Assembly: GCA_029582265.1 (NCBI GenBank)
Contig: CM055834.1
Coordinates: 372,001-436,000, forward strand
DNA from: Zoroaster sp. YZ-2022
Taxonomy: Eukaryota; Echinodermata; Asteroidea; Forcipulatida; Zoroasteridae
Direction: 5' to 3'
Length of the DNA stretch: 64,000 nt
Positions 43,748 to 56,249 of the stretch are shown piece by piece. A program made the position numbers and the translations under genes. Numbering within the stretch: position 1 is the first letter of the stretch; every line of letters starts with the position of its first letter. Under the pieces are notes generated by a model. It was not told the DNA's origin, made no database searches, and saw only the letters and a list, made by a program, of their open reading frames with translations.

Positions 43748-44340
43748 CACGAGAAGCAAGGTTTTACTTTACAGTATTCATGTCATATCATTAATTGATC
43801 GTGTGCCCTGTCATCAATTCATTTTAGCCACTTAATTGCTGTTAACTTTCAGGAGAAGCGAGGTTTTACAAAACATTAATTGATCATGTGCCCTGTCATC
43901 AATTCATTTGGCCACTTACTATTAATTTTCAGGAGAAGCGAGGTTTTCCAAAAACTTTAATTGATCGTGTGCCCTGTCATCAATTCATTTGGCCACTTAA
44001 TTGCTGTTAACTTTCAGGAAAAGCGAGGTTTTACAAAACTTTAATTGATCGTGTGCCCTGTCATGATTCATTTGGCCATAATTGCTGTTAACTTTCAGGA
44101 AAAGCGAGGTTTACAAAACATTAATTGATCGTGCCCTGTCATTAATTCATTTAGCCACTTAATTGATGTTAACTTTCAGGAGAAGCGAGGTTTTACAAAA
44201 CATTAATTGATCGTGTGCCTGCCACTGTCATCAATTCATTTGGCCATAATTACTGTTAATTTTCAGGAAGCGGGTTTTACAGAACATTAATTGATCGTGT
44301 GCCCTGTCATTAATTCATTTGCCATTTATATTACTGTTAA
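43748..44340. repeat. Tandem array, 80-87 bp unit, about 7 copies
   Basis: The word AGGARAAGCGAGGTTTTAC starts at 43851, 43931, 44016, 44097, 44178 and 44265 (diverged), with an earlier diverged copy at about 43750. Each unit continues ATTAATTGATCGTGTGCCCT, GTCATCAATTCATTTGGCCA and TAATTGCTGTTAACTTTC. Units differ by several substitutions and indels, so the array is older than the 243-bp satellite. Confidence 0.93.
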
Positions 44341-46341
44341 ACCGAGTTTTTGATAAATATTTGTGAATTTTTAAAAGGATATAATTAATTTTTTCCAATA
44401 AAAACAACAACAAAATCGGTACAGTTAAACAAAAACACGAGGAAAAACGTCTTTAACCTTTTCACGTCTTCGTCATTTCAGTAACGATCCTTCTATATTG
44501 TATTTAGTTTTAGGGTAACTCAGTAAACAACATTTATATTCTACAACTGAGGTTATTTAATATTCGTTGTATATTTGGATCTCTATTTTCTGATTGTATG
44601 TCATTTTCTGACCAAAGTAGCTAACCGTCATATACTTTACATGACATCGAAATCATTTTAATTGAATATCTATTTGACTTCTATATAGAAAGTACAGTAT
44701 ATTTATTGTGGTTCTCTCAGATATTAATTAGTGCTGGAAGTTGCAGGTTGGTTCATGACCGTTTAACCGAATCTTCCACAGTCAGGTTTAACCAGGGTTA
44801 ACCGTAAAGTCGGCACCTGACGGCTTACACAAACTAAGAATCGTCTTGCAAATGGCACAATTATTGTGTAAAAAAAAATCAATAAACTTTCCACAATGAT
44901 TGTTTAATAACCAAATGCGGCAAAAAAAAAATCGAGAACAACAAAATGGGCAACAGCAAATTCTTCCAAAAAAGATTAATTGTTGGTCGTATTTTCAAAA
45001 TGCTATTAATACCGGCTACCCGTCCTAACACTAATATTAATACATTTTCCGTAATTTAAGAAGTTAATGTGAGCAAAGATGCTGGCCATAAATTAGTTCA
45101 TTTGTATCTCTTCGTGATGTCCAATCATAAGATAAATGTGGTTAAAATAGGTTGTAATATTAATAATTATATATTATGGTTTCTTAATGTCACCACGCAG
45201 ATTTTAGTGAAAGATTTCGTTGCACTTTTTATATAGCAAGTAGGCCTATAATACTTTGTTAATTCATATGTTTAGTGAAATACATGAGAATACTTCATTT
45301 TCCGCGTCTTCGTTTTTCCCCCCTTCAGATTCGTCAATAAACTTACAAAACTCCTTCAATACCGTTTACATCTTCCTTTTATTAACCTGCTTATATCTTC
45401 CCTAGTCACAAAGCCTATTATATGCCAGTGTCATCTATGACATCATATATTTCTAAAACCCCAAAAGTCAAAACTGCGCTGGGCACAACACTTATGGCCT
45501 ACTGGTCTGTGACAGAAACCATCACATCCTGATTTTTTTTTTTTAGATATCTGCAGAAAAATCCGTAATTAATTTTTTAAATATAGATTTTTCCCGGTCC
45601 AATTTCGGCAAATAAACAGCCAACATTTCACTTCCATCCATTCATATTAAACAGGCAACAGCTTGAGGACTACGCTTGTCACTCCCTTGTACGAACTCGA
45701 TGTAATCCTGACAATATCTTCCCCACACACATATCGATACAACACTTGTCTGTTTTACCAACTAAAGCCATTCACAAGGAATAATTAGCTTTAGGAAATA
45801 ATACATCTTTATATTTTAATACCGCCGTTAAGAATAATCGAAGTTTAGTCCAGTTTTCCCATATTTACCACTACCTGCCTCAATTTTAATATTTTCATTT
45901 ATTACAATCTCTTTTAGCTCTGCTTTGCTTTTTTAGAATTATATTCTGTTTTGTTAGCTTCCATTCTTTTCGTTGTCACATATTTATTATTAAACAAGAT
46001 AATACTTTTAATTTTTCAATTTTTTTAATTTGTCATTTTTTAACTAGCTTTTTAAAACTGGCAGTAACACCGCGTAAAACCAACAGTAACATCTAAAATC
46101 TATTTTTGTGACGCCATCAATGTACTTTCATGACGTCACGATTTTTCGCTTTACCCTAAGGGAAATTCCCTAAAATATCATTTTAATAGTAGGTGAGCCA
46201 GAACCCCCATCAACACTACTACTGCTTTTAACCTTCCACAGCACTGGTAGTTCACGATATACTTGGATCCTCAGAGAACAAAATGTCTATCTTCCTGTTT
46301 ATGAGCCATTTGATGTTACCTGTATGGTGACCTATGCAGAC
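44341..46341. other. Unannotated AT-rich stretch
   Basis: Apart from the diverged dispersed repeat at 44995-45190 (partner of 29136-29335), nothing was recognised. Confidence 0.5.
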
Positions 46342-46720
46342 CTAAGGGTTGTTAATACCCAATGATTGCCCGTAACAATGCACGGGGCAATAGTGTTGTG
46401 CAGAAGCGTCCGATCTCTGCTTTCGGGAAGCAGGAAAGCAGAAAAATGGATTCATCAAAACGTTCGATCTACTTTTTCGGGACATGTCAGGAAACCAGAA
46501 AAGCAAATGTCCACCTGACCGCCAGTGTAGGTGAACATGTAAAATCTCTGCTATTCTTGAAATTGAAAAGTAAAAAAGTAGAAAAATGGATGTTACCGAT
46601 ATGTTCAATCCTACTTTTTGGGTGGAAGGAAAGCAGAAAAGTGAAAAATGCACTGTAACAACGTTAATCTGCTTTTCATTGTTAGAAAGCTGAAAGTAGA
46701 TGTCCACTTTTCGACCTCCA
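46342..46720. repeat. Degenerate GCAGAAAAnTGGA-type repeat
   Basis: Variants of AAAGCAGAAAAATGGAT, CGATCTnCTTTTTCGGG and AATGTCCAC recur several times at irregular spacing (46435-46455, 46465-46515, 46575-46595, 46610-46650, 46670-46710). This explains the open frames on both strands here. Confidence 0.5.
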
Positions 46721-46874
46721 TATGGGCCTAATAATATAGACGTTTCTAGAAAAGAAATTCAAATTGCGCCACCTGTTGTCGCCTAACCATTCATACATGC
46801 GTTTACATACGACTGTTTTATGATCCACCACACTGCAACTTTTCACATTTTTCGAAGGCAACTAACAACCAATC

Positions 46875-48515
46875 ATGGCGTCGTCCGGGAGACCTGGATG
46901 TTACTCCAGAAGAAGTTGAGCGAATCACTAAGACCTTAAAGACGAGAAATTTAGACAGCTCTTTTTCCGAATATGCCCGGAGATCTCAGATCCCGAGAAC
47001 CGAAGAAAATATGAGGAGGAGAATTTCCCAAATGGAGAAATCGGGGCACAGACGTGGTGTTTGTGCACCAGGCCTGGATACGTTATCAAAACAAACGTGA
47101 ATGGAGAGAAAAATGCCTTCGTCAATGTATGCAAAAGCGACAAAGTTGCTAAACCGACCTCCTCAGAAGTACGTCGTGACGATGAAAAAGTGGGGACGCA
47201 GTGGTCGGTGCCTCACAGTCTAGGCCAGGCAGGAAGACCCCGGATAAGGTTGAAGCAAATGTATGGTGTGCGATTGTGTGTTCCATCCCGACTGTTTCAA
47301 GAATGCAGATAAAGACCAAGGTTCTTTAAGCTGATGGATGACTTTCACGATCGATGTGATTGAGTCAAATTTCGGTGTCAAACTGGATCATACAAATATG
47401 AAAGGATTGACAAAGATGAAATTCGTGGGACAACCTAGGGCTTGTGTGATAAGAACGAAAAACGAAAAGGGCCAACTGGTGAAACAGATGCAATGAAAGA
47501 TTTCAAAGTTGAGTAATAATTAAAGATCCCATTAAGAAAGAGCAGGGAGAGCAACGACCCACCTGCAAGTCTGCCATCTGAGATCTCAGGAACCTGTAAC
47601 ATGCCCGATCAAGAAGGAACCATCAGGCCCAGTTGAACCAAAGCAGTGTCATTCACAGGGATATTTTGACATGCAGCACTTCACCAATGCACCTGATTCC
47701 ATGCCAACTACCAATACAAGAGAACTTATATAAGATACAGCTACCCATATTTGAAATCAATTGCAACAGCAGTACAACTGGACGTCTTTGAGAAGAAAAT
47801 AGTCCTAGGGTATAGAAATGAGTATCCTACAAGCTTGATCTGCCCCTTCGTACTTGGTCGGCGAGGAAAAGGAAGTGCTAAATTTGACAAAACCAAAACT
47901 TGCCTGTCTATAACCATTCTGCATCCGACCCCTAAGATCCCAAAGCTACAGTCAGCACGCCCCAGAGGTCAGAGAAAATCCAACTTGTTGGGGAGATTCC
48001 ATCAAAAGTCATGTCAACGAAGAGCCCTCATCAGGAAGTCCTTCCAAAGCCTGCAGGAAGGAACTTCTGTTGGAGATGTCGGGAACGCGCTGAGGCGGCA
48101 ACCGCAAATCTGCTTCTACAAATGGAAGACCCTAATAATGCGGTTGATAAAATTAAAGAACTTGTTCTGGCAGTAATAGAAAAGGTGAATTGATCACGGA
48201 CTGAAAAGAATGAAATTCAAAGAAGTCGACGGGCCGAGAAGAAATGCAGTGCCGAGAGTCTGGCTAATGGCGAAAGCTGCCGGCCCTGAAGGCGAATATT
48301 TCTCTGAATACTCTGCTACTACCCCAGCTAAGATGATGACGATGAAAAATACTTAACTTACGTCTTCAGACAAGATGATGCTACCCGTGTCCGTCATCAT
48401 CCAGGTGGCATCCATAGACATAAAGAATCTTCAGAAGCAGATATCCCAAGATGGTTCAACTACATCGCTCAAATTCAGAAGCCTCAAAAGTGTCAATGGA
48501 GGTACATTCATGCTT
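46875..48515 (+). pseudogene. dnaaf2: Kintoun/DNAAF2 (PIH-domain dynein assembly factor), frameshifted copy
   Basis: Across frames the translation follows Kintoun in order. It starts MASSG, then DLDVTPEEVERITKTLK, DEKFRQLF, EISDPENRRKYEEE, VFVH, GYVIKTNVNGEKNAFVNVCK (47070-47135), QWSVPHSLG, and the PIH core pieces VFHPDCFKNADKD, VIESNFGVKLDHTNMKGLTK and MKFVGQPRACVIRTKNEKG. Farther on come TRELIYKIQLP, KGSAKFDKTKTCLSITL (47870-47915) and, near the end, TYVFRQDDAT..VSVIIQVASIDIKNLQKQIS..TTSLKFRSL. Kintoun is a cytosolic co-chaperone that preassembles ciliary dynein arms with HSP70/HSP90. At least eight frame changes and in-frame stops (for example 47512-47520) rule out a product as written. 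No introns are apparent, so a processed copy is likely; clustered indel errors in a real gene are the alternative. Confidence 0.85.
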
Positions 48516-49367
48516 GAGTGGTGGTGGTGTTTTTGTTTTTGTTTAAAATAATTTTTGTATCATTGATTTTTATTTTATTGATCCGAGTACAAAAATGACA
48601 TATTATACCATACAAGTAATTGTACTTACAATTTTGTTTTAGCCCAGATTACTGAATCTAATGTGCACAGTTGAAAATGAAGAAAATTTGTAGCTTTCCA
48701 GTTAAAAATATATAATTTGTTGGGTACTTCCTGGTTACAAAATTAATGGTTGTCTATGAATTTGCTTGCCCAGTTGCAACCTTAAAATTTACAGGGCAAT
48801 CTAAGGAAGATGATGATTGTCTTTTTCCCATTATTTTTGTCCAAATCAAATGTAAGTTCAAAACTAGCTCTAACACAATTTCTTTTTCGGACAACATCTT
48901 TTTTAATATGCATGTTGTTTTGTGTTTTCTTAGATAATTCATGGGTGAATTACATGTACCTGTAATGCTGTTAATAATTTAGTGATTGTGTCATCAGTTA
49001 TTACCAATGTTGTTGTACCTTCCTTTAAAGAACAATATCATCACGATCAGAGCAGACTTTAACAGGGCATGGAATCGGTGTCCTAGTCAACAAAATTACT
49101 GGCTCAACAAAATTACTGGCTCAAGATCAACAAAATTACTGGCTCATTTATACAGCAGCAATAGTAATATGATGGGGTATTATTTTCAATCACTGAGTTT
49201 AAATCTGAAACTAGCGCTCCGATTCCCATGCCCTGTTGATCATGACGATATTGTCCCTTTAATGGAAAGTTGCTACAGAGGTTCAAAACCAGTCAACTGC
49301 CTGTTTTGACTGGTTGCCCAAATTCATGGGATTTTTGACTGGTTTGTACTGTCATTTTGACCACCCT
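48516..49367. other. Unannotated stretch with a short tandem repeat
   Basis: (T)CAACAAAATTACTGGCTCA occurs three times at about 49088-49145. The frames at 48746-48942 overlap on both strands and have no motif. Confidence 0.5.
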
Positions 49368-50975
49368 GAACAATACCAGACAATACTTTTAACAGTCAAA
49401 AACGGTCAACTCATTTTGACCTGTAAATGTACTTACTACCGTAAGGTTTGACAGTGTTTGACTTTAATGCACTAGATATACCTTGTTAGTATATCAAATT
49501 TTACTGATTTTGACCCTTGTAGTAGTACTAGTAGGAGGTTAATTGTACACTTTGCAAAATACTGTCTGAACAACTTCAGTGTGTTTTGCTATTTACTGCA
49601 ATTCAATAGTACATGTATTTGATACTACTCGTATTCTTTACAGAATACAATGGCAGTGCCTTACTCGTTACACTTGGTGTTTGAACCACAGTGTCAGATT
49701 CAAGATACGAGAGCGTCAACTAACAAAGAGGCAGTTTTACTCCTTCATAAGCTACATCGTCCCAAGGGAATGGTCTGGTTTCAAGGCAGGTGTATCTCTG
49801 ATGGCAACTTAGAGGTAAAGTACCCTAAGCTTGCAGTTACTGTATCACTAAGGTCTTGTCATTGGGTCATCGACTTGTCAAAAAGTAAAGGTTTTGGCTT
49901 TTAACCTAACCATGCTAAATGCAACAAGATGCAACAGTTGTAAAATTCGATGGGCGTTGTTGCATTCAGCCAGTACTGATGACTCAATCTGTTGTATCTT
50001 GTTGCATTCAGCACTGGACAGTGTTTAACAAATAGTCTGTGTTGTATCTTCAGCATTACTCTGCTCAATGCATCAAGATCCCTTTGTTGCAGACAGCACT
50101 GTGCTTGAAAAACAGTCAATTTACTGAACCCTTCACTGCTAGGTGCAACAAGACCCACATATGGATCTTGTTGCACCTAGCAGCCTAATCATTGACCACT
50201 GTTGTATGTTGTTGCATTCAGCAGGGGTGATAAGAAAGTGAGGTTAATATCAATTTGGGTCATTGTTGATCCATTCAAATGATAGAGGAATTATTTAGGT
50301 GCATTCTGTGAAAACATAGTAATAGCTTTTCCCACGTGCTGCATCTCTTTGGAATTTCTTGCCTGGTGCATGTTTCCCCTCCAACCAACTTTCCCTCCAT
50401 TCTATGTTTCAAGAGGAATCTCGGTTCCCACCTTCAGCTCTCTGAGTCTCTGTACTCATTTAATTTTCTTCTGTTACAGCCCTGTACATAGAGTGGCTTT
50501 CAGCCTTGTTGGGGTGAATATATGCATAACAAAATAATTTAAATAATTTAAATTTGTATGTGTACTCAATTTAGATGCTTATTACAAAATTCACCATTTA
50601 CTAATAACAATTCAAGATGATTAGCTATTCAGAATCAATACAATTACACACAACAAATATTTCTGCCTAAAATGTTACTATGGATGTAGAATTTGTGGAT
50701 GAAATCGTTTCCTGACACTCTCTGTAAGAATGGATTTTAGTGCTTTGAATGACAAATACATGAACTTTGGGAATTTTGTCACCTGTGAAATCAACAAATT
50801 AAATTTTAACCTCTTACTACTACAAGGGTCAAAATCAGTCAAATGTTGATATACTTGCCAAGGTATATCTAGTGCATAAAAGTGAACACTCAAACCTTAC
50901 GTGTAGTATTACATTTACAGGTCAAAATGAATTAACTGTTTTTGACTGGTAAAAAGCATTTCTGGTATTGTTTGG
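49368..50975. repeat. Inverted repeat pair, ~175-bp arms 1.3 kb apart
   Basis: 49368-49543 (ACAGTCAAAAACGGTCAACT, CATTTTGACCTGTAAATGTA, CCTTGTTAGTATATCAA, GATTTTGACCCTTGTAGTAG) returns in inverted form at about 50807-50975 (CTACTACAAGGGTCAAAATC, GGTATATCTAGTGCATAAAA, TTACAGGTCAAAATGAATTA). The arms are diverged but collinear. The enclosed part includes repeated TTGTTGCATTCAGCA words (49960-50225) and the 50138 hairpin. It may be a large foldback-type element or two opposed copies. Confidence 0.8.
50138..50181. repeat. Perfect 16-bp hairpin
   Basis: GCTAGGTGCAACAAGA (50138-50153) and TCTTGTTGCACCTAGC (50166-50181) are exact complements around a 12-nt loop. Related GTTGCATTCAGCA words flank it. 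Confidence 0.9.
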
Positions 50976-51014
50976 GCAAAAAGACAGAAAAAACCCCTAA
51001 AACAGTATTTAAGT

Positions 51015-51514
51015 NNNNNNNNNNNNNNNNNNNNNNNNNNNNNNNNNNNNNNNNNNNNNNNNNNNNNNNNNNNNNNNNNNNNNNNNNNNNNNNNNNNNNN
51101 NNNNNNNNNNNNNNNNNNNNNNNNNNNNNNNNNNNNNNNNNNNNNNNNNNNNNNNNNNNNNNNNNNNNNNNNNNNNNNNNNNNNNNNNNNNNNNNNNNNN
51201 NNNNNNNNNNNNNNNNNNNNNNNNNNNNNNNNNNNNNNNNNNNNNNNNNNNNNNNNNNNNNNNNNNNNNNNNNNNNNNNNNNNNNNNNNNNNNNNNNNNN
51301 NNNNNNNNNNNNNNNNNNNNNNNNNNNNNNNNNNNNNNNNNNNNNNNNNNNNNNNNNNNNNNNNNNNNNNNNNNNNNNNNNNNNNNNNNNNNNNNNNNNN
51401 NNNNNNNNNNNNNNNNNNNNNNNNNNNNNNNNNNNNNNNNNNNNNNNNNNNNNNNNNNNNNNNNNNNNNNNNNNNNNNNNNNNNNNNNNNNNNNNNNNNN
51501 NNNNNNNNNNNNNN
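51015..51514. other. Assembly gap, 500 N
   Basis: Exactly 500 N, of unknown real length. It cuts into an exon-like stretch on its right side. Confidence 0.99.
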
Positions 51515-51700
51515 CAATAATCTCTCAATAGTTGTAATGATTCGTCACGGTGACGTATATTATTCTGAAGAATTATTTCGTTTTGTGCGGCACGTATATT
51601 ACTGTCCAACAGTTTCTCTGAAATCTGACTGTTCGTTGTAGTTGCTGGTCCGGTGACACACTCGTCGATGTGAATCCGTTGTGACAATTGATACTTGAAT
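51515..51700 (-). CDS. Partial internal exon of an unrecognised minus-strand gene
   Basis: After an acceptor TTCTTTCCAG at 51702/51701 the minus strand is open to the gap: FKYQLSQRIHIDECVTGPAT, then TTNSQISEKLLDSNIRAAQN and EIILQNNIRHRDESLQLLRD. The composition is protein-like (charged, helical, with heptad-like Leu/Ile) and unlike the surrounding AT-rich filler. I do not recognise a family; the stem of a type II membrane enzyme or a coiled-coil segment is possible. The upstream frame from 51780 (LLLLLPFCGCTF) is read-through of an (AAC)n repeat and is not included. Confidence 0.4.
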
Positions 51701-51780
51701 CTGGAAAGAATTTGAACATTTTGTATGTATAGGCAATAAATAAAAGTACACCCGCAAAAAGGCAACAACAACAACAACAA

Positions 51781-53683
51781 CTAGAGCTTAAGTGTTTGTT
51801 AGAACAAACACACGGTGTTCGAGTCCACTTCCGGTTCAATCAAATTTTCAACGATGATGTAAATATCATATTGTGCAAGGGTTTGTCATCTTTTATAATA
51901 ACTATCAATTTCATATTCAAAAGACATATCAATTTTGCGTTAGAATGTGTTGAATTTGAACTTACTGTTTGGACAGGAAGTAAAGGTCAGATTAGGTGGT
52001 TTGAAGGTCATATATGACCTCATGATTATGAAAAAAAAAAAATTGTCAACTTATACATCAAATTAAAGCTATGAGATATGAACTTTTAAAATTTGTAAAA
52101 TCGTTACTTCGTGTGCCACTAATTGGACCATTGGCAAAGCATTTATGATAAGTCACTTCACAAGAATTACAAGCTATTAATGTAAGGAATTCAATTGTGT
52201 TTTTTGTTTTCTAATATGTCATTTAGTTCTTGAGATATTGGCTGTTGAACTTGAAAAAGTTGTGAGATTTAAGCAATAAATTAGAAATTAACAAGTGTGA
52301 CTTGGAACACTGTTTTTATTTAAATATTGACACTAGCCCAACACATACTTTTCAAAAACCATGCTCGATGACAAATCAACATTAAAATCACTCATATGAA
52401 AATAGTTTGCCAGGGTTTGTAGGCAGCCAGATCAACCTATTCAGCATTATTATGGGCATAAAGTCACAAAGTTTATTTAGCGTAGAAGGGGACTACATGT
52501 ATAGTAACTGGATTAAAATTGGCTGGGGTTGCTTGTATGGATATCAGCTAATTAGCCTTTCATTAGAAAACAAGCTTATAACTACTACATGATCAAGTTG
52601 GAAGAAAGCTTGCATCCGTGCTTTCCATCTTCCCCTAGCCCCACAAAAGTAAATAATTCCCAATTCAAACAAAATTAAAATGTAATTATATCCACTAGAT
52701 CAAATTTGATAATTGCTTGCCCTTTTGATTTTTATGGAAAACCTTTCAATTCTAGATTTAAATGAAGCCAACATTGGTATTAAGTCTTGTATAAAATTTA
52801 TTTAATTGATGGACTGCATGTTTTTATACTGAGAGTGATCTTTATTTATAATATACTTCACTTTCAGGTCAAGTTTATAAAAAAAAGTGTAATGATAAAT
52901 TGACAATGATAGTGACACTGTAATCAAGCATCTCCTTATTGTGACATGCTTATAAATTGTCTTTGTTTTCACCTAATCTGCAAATAATTACAAAATAATT
53001 TATAAAATTTGAAAACAAATTCTACATTGATTTTTACATTTTCAAGGTTGTACACATGATTGGCAAAATGTCTGTCCATACTATAGATTTACAACATAAA
53101 GATCAGATGCCATTTTGTACATAAATTGTTAGACACTGAAATAATCAAAGAGTTGTATGGGTGCTTGTAAATTGCTAATAAAACAATGAAATACATATTT
53201 ATTTTAACTGTCTGTTGGGTTTCATGACTTGACTTTTGTGGTTCCACATTTCCTCCCCACAATCAATTGAAACCACTTTGTTGACCTGTTTAACCTACTT
53301 GTAACCAATCTAGAAATGAGTGTACATGGTCTTACACATGCAACACGTGAAATGACTTCAGTGTAAATGAACCCAACCATGATCCTTTGTTGACAAGAAA
53401 ACAGAAACAATCTGCATTTAAAATAAATGTACACTCTGTATGTACGATTTAGTGAGTTCAAAATGGGTGACATTCAGGGGTTGTCATTGGAATCGGTAAT
53501 TTTGAATAAAATGCCTTCCCCTCCCCCAAGTTCTTAGTGATGGCATGTACTGCCACTGGTGATGAACCAACACATTTGTTTTCTAAAATTCACTTTGGTC
53601 TATCATTGCAGCACTATAGAATCCAAGAACTAGTGAAGGGAGGGCAAACAAGCAATACAAATATAAGGGGGCCCCTTATACTA
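51781..53683 (-). mobile_element. Non-autonomous Helitron, copy 2 (inverted)
   Basis: The 3' end, read on the minus strand, is AACACCGTGTGTTTGTTCTA, ACAAACACTTAAGCT, CTAG (51784-51781), then host T. Hairpin, spacer and CTAG match copy 1 exactly. Homology with copy 1 runs to about 53683 (TAGTATAAGGGGCC). Both copies have CATATATGACCT and AGTTCAAATTCAACACATTC near the 3' side. It lies 43 kb from copy 1 in opposite orientation. Confidence 0.85.
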
Positions 53684-55909
53684 GTGCTTTAATTGGGTGA
53701 TCTGGCAAAAGGTATTCCAAGGCTGACACACCCATGCAATGAAGATTGGGGGTTATGTTTACATGTTTATATGGCCCAACTGCCAGGGATTCACTGTCGG
53801 CAATATACATTTTACTAGATCACCAACAGATATTGCTTAATAACTACATTTTGTGAGGATGTTTTGGGTCCAGTCAAAAATATAATAAGAATTCCTCAGT
53901 ACTAATTTTGTTCTAACATGTTAAGAAATTCCTAGAAAGACCTAGATATGTCTTGAGGTCCTAAAAATCAATTCTCTTGAGGGTAAAGACTGCCACAGAT
54001 AGGATAAGTCCATATAAAATAATTTGAATCATACATTAACTCCTTTGATGAATGGATAAACTTCAAATGCTGGCCATTGGATCACAAAGTTACACAGACT
54101 GACACACCTTGTAGCAGTAGCACAAATGGATACCGATGATCTAAATATAAACCAATCATGTAAAACAATATTAAATGTTTTCAAAGAGGACGAAGAATAA
54201 TGGGTCATGCTAACAAAACACACATAACTTAGAATGCCCTCATATGTTATTATCAGAAAACTTATGCAACTTTAGAAAAATGATCCCTTCTAGAACAATA
54301 TGCCTTTAAGTTATGTTTTACAATGGAATAGAAAGTTACATGTGACGTCTTCCTTCCTCCATGATGTGACTGTTTCATTATCTCCAATAAATGTGCTGAT
54401 ATTTGTTTCTGGACTACTTTAGTGAGAAAATTAAGTGCTAGTATCAAGTAAACTGCAATGCATCCATCACCACACAAGACATAAGCACTACTAGTATTAT
54501 GAGGAACTATAGACACTATAGTGTAGCTAAATTAACGGATGTCAACCCATACACATGCCAGTAAATATTCAGTAATAAATATTTTTACGGGTCGAGTTGA
54601 CCAAAATGAGTACGTAGTTGGTAATATTACGAAGTTACACGCATACGAGTTGACCTGTTTTCACTGGGAAAGAATACAACATTGTGGATAAAGTTTAAAA
54701 GAATTGCTTTTGAAAATAAAAATCACAATCTTCAATGTAGGTTGGGTGGGGTCATGTGAGTGGATCATAGGGCAGTCAGGAGGAATGCAATCATCCACAC
54801 ACACACACACATATTTACAATAATTGTACCACAGATTTATTGGTTACCTTGGGGCTTGTGTTTTAGATGCTTTCTAGGCTGTTGAACTGATTCTCACTGA
54901 TGCCAGCCATTGCATCTAATTCCAATTACTCGGCATACTGAGAGCTAAAATACAAAATATAAATAAATGTTCAAATGATTCTGTGAAAAATTTAAATTCT
55001 GAATGGGGAAAGGCCAACATGTATTACTCCAGTAAGAGAATGCCTCTATAATTGGTGTACACATGTTGTCCACCAACCACCTGCATGTTTATTTTCCAAC
55101 TAAAACTCATATTAACTCATCCCTCTGCAGCTTTTTCTTCATTTACCGGTATTAGTTTTCTTTTTTTATGCAGGCTCTTCATCTTTGTTTTATGTTATAA
55201 GACCTGACCTTTCTTTAAAGCATAGAGGAACAGACTTTTTATGCTTAATAATAACAAAACAACAAATGTAACCTACATGTAGCTCAGAAAAACAGGTGCC
55301 CCTATGACAATTTTGTGGCTACAACTAGCAGACTAATCAAGTAAAAGCATCTCTTTAGGTTGAGTTAGGGATATATTTCGCTGACACAAAGAACATGCAG
55401 AATTGCAGATGAGACAACAGCACACGAACATGTATATATTTACATGGATTTGCATACATGTATGTACTGTACATTATATGTAGGCGAGTTACGATGCTCT
55501 TTTGACTTTGACTGCATGGCAGTTTTTAAACTTTTTTCTGGACAATAATCTATCCATGCTCAGTCATTATCCTTAGTTAAAATGCAAACTTAAAATCATG
55601 TAGGTACACTGCAAAAACAGCGAAAGAGTAGACTCAGTATAGTTTTACGAAATCATGAAATAGATGCAGTACAACAGTTTCGTCCGTCACGAACCTCCAT
55701 TGGATTGTGCATGCAATAATTATGTTTACGATAGGCCTACTTTACAAACGCACATTCTAGGCCAATAAACCTCTAAATAATGTCTACTTACCTCTTAATA
55801 ATGCAATTATATTTTCCTCTTTCTCGGTAACCCATTTTATTTTCTTGTATTTTTGCTTTGGAGTTAATAAGAACGGCAAAATTCCTCAGTATTTTTCATG
55901 TAAACGAGA
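53684..55909. other. Unannotated stretch with small repeat relics
   Basis: 54595-54665 holds GAGTTGACCAAAATGAGTAC..ACGAGTTGACCTGTTTTCA, a relic of the array element in intron 1 of units A and B. (CA)n lies at about 54795-54812. TTCCTTCCTCCATG at about 54348 is the same word found in the 38929 hairpin. No gene was recognised. Confidence 0.5.
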
Positions 55910-56145
55910 ATTAAATGGCCGCCGCTGAAAATGTTTTTGCTTGTGATAAATGTCACGTGATCACTGATACGCAATGTGATTGGAGATTGCCTTCGACAGA
56001 TTGCCTCAAAGTAGAAAGCCAGCTAGTCTACTCATTGCCACTGGATTGCATGAAATGCCACACAGGGCAATCTCCGAGCAATCTCATTGCCAGCAACTTT
56101 TATTGCCTGAAAATTGCCCCGTGTGACAAGGCCTTTACGTTGTAG
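55910..56145 (-). mobile_element. Possible MITE end with GGCAA motifs
   Basis: On the minus strand, from 56132, it reads CCTTGTCACACGGGGCAATT, TTCAGGCAATAAAAGTTGCTGGCAATGAG, then GGAGATTGCC. The spacing of GGCAA words after TGTCACAC parallels the CTGTCCCACTT..GGCGA..GGCGACT end of 40826-41435. The opposite end is not clear. Confidence 0.4.
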
Positions 56146-56249
56146 GCCAATATTAAACTCCGTATATTGCTGTGTGTACGTATTCTGTGCACACGCGATA
56201 TGTCTATTCGTACATACAGGGAATAGTAATTCAGCATATTGTTTCACTT

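Noticed and set aside
46362..46658. Overlapping frames on both strands (98 and 121 aa)
   Set aside because: They coincide with a degenerate AGCAGAAAAATGGA-type repeat and show no domain.
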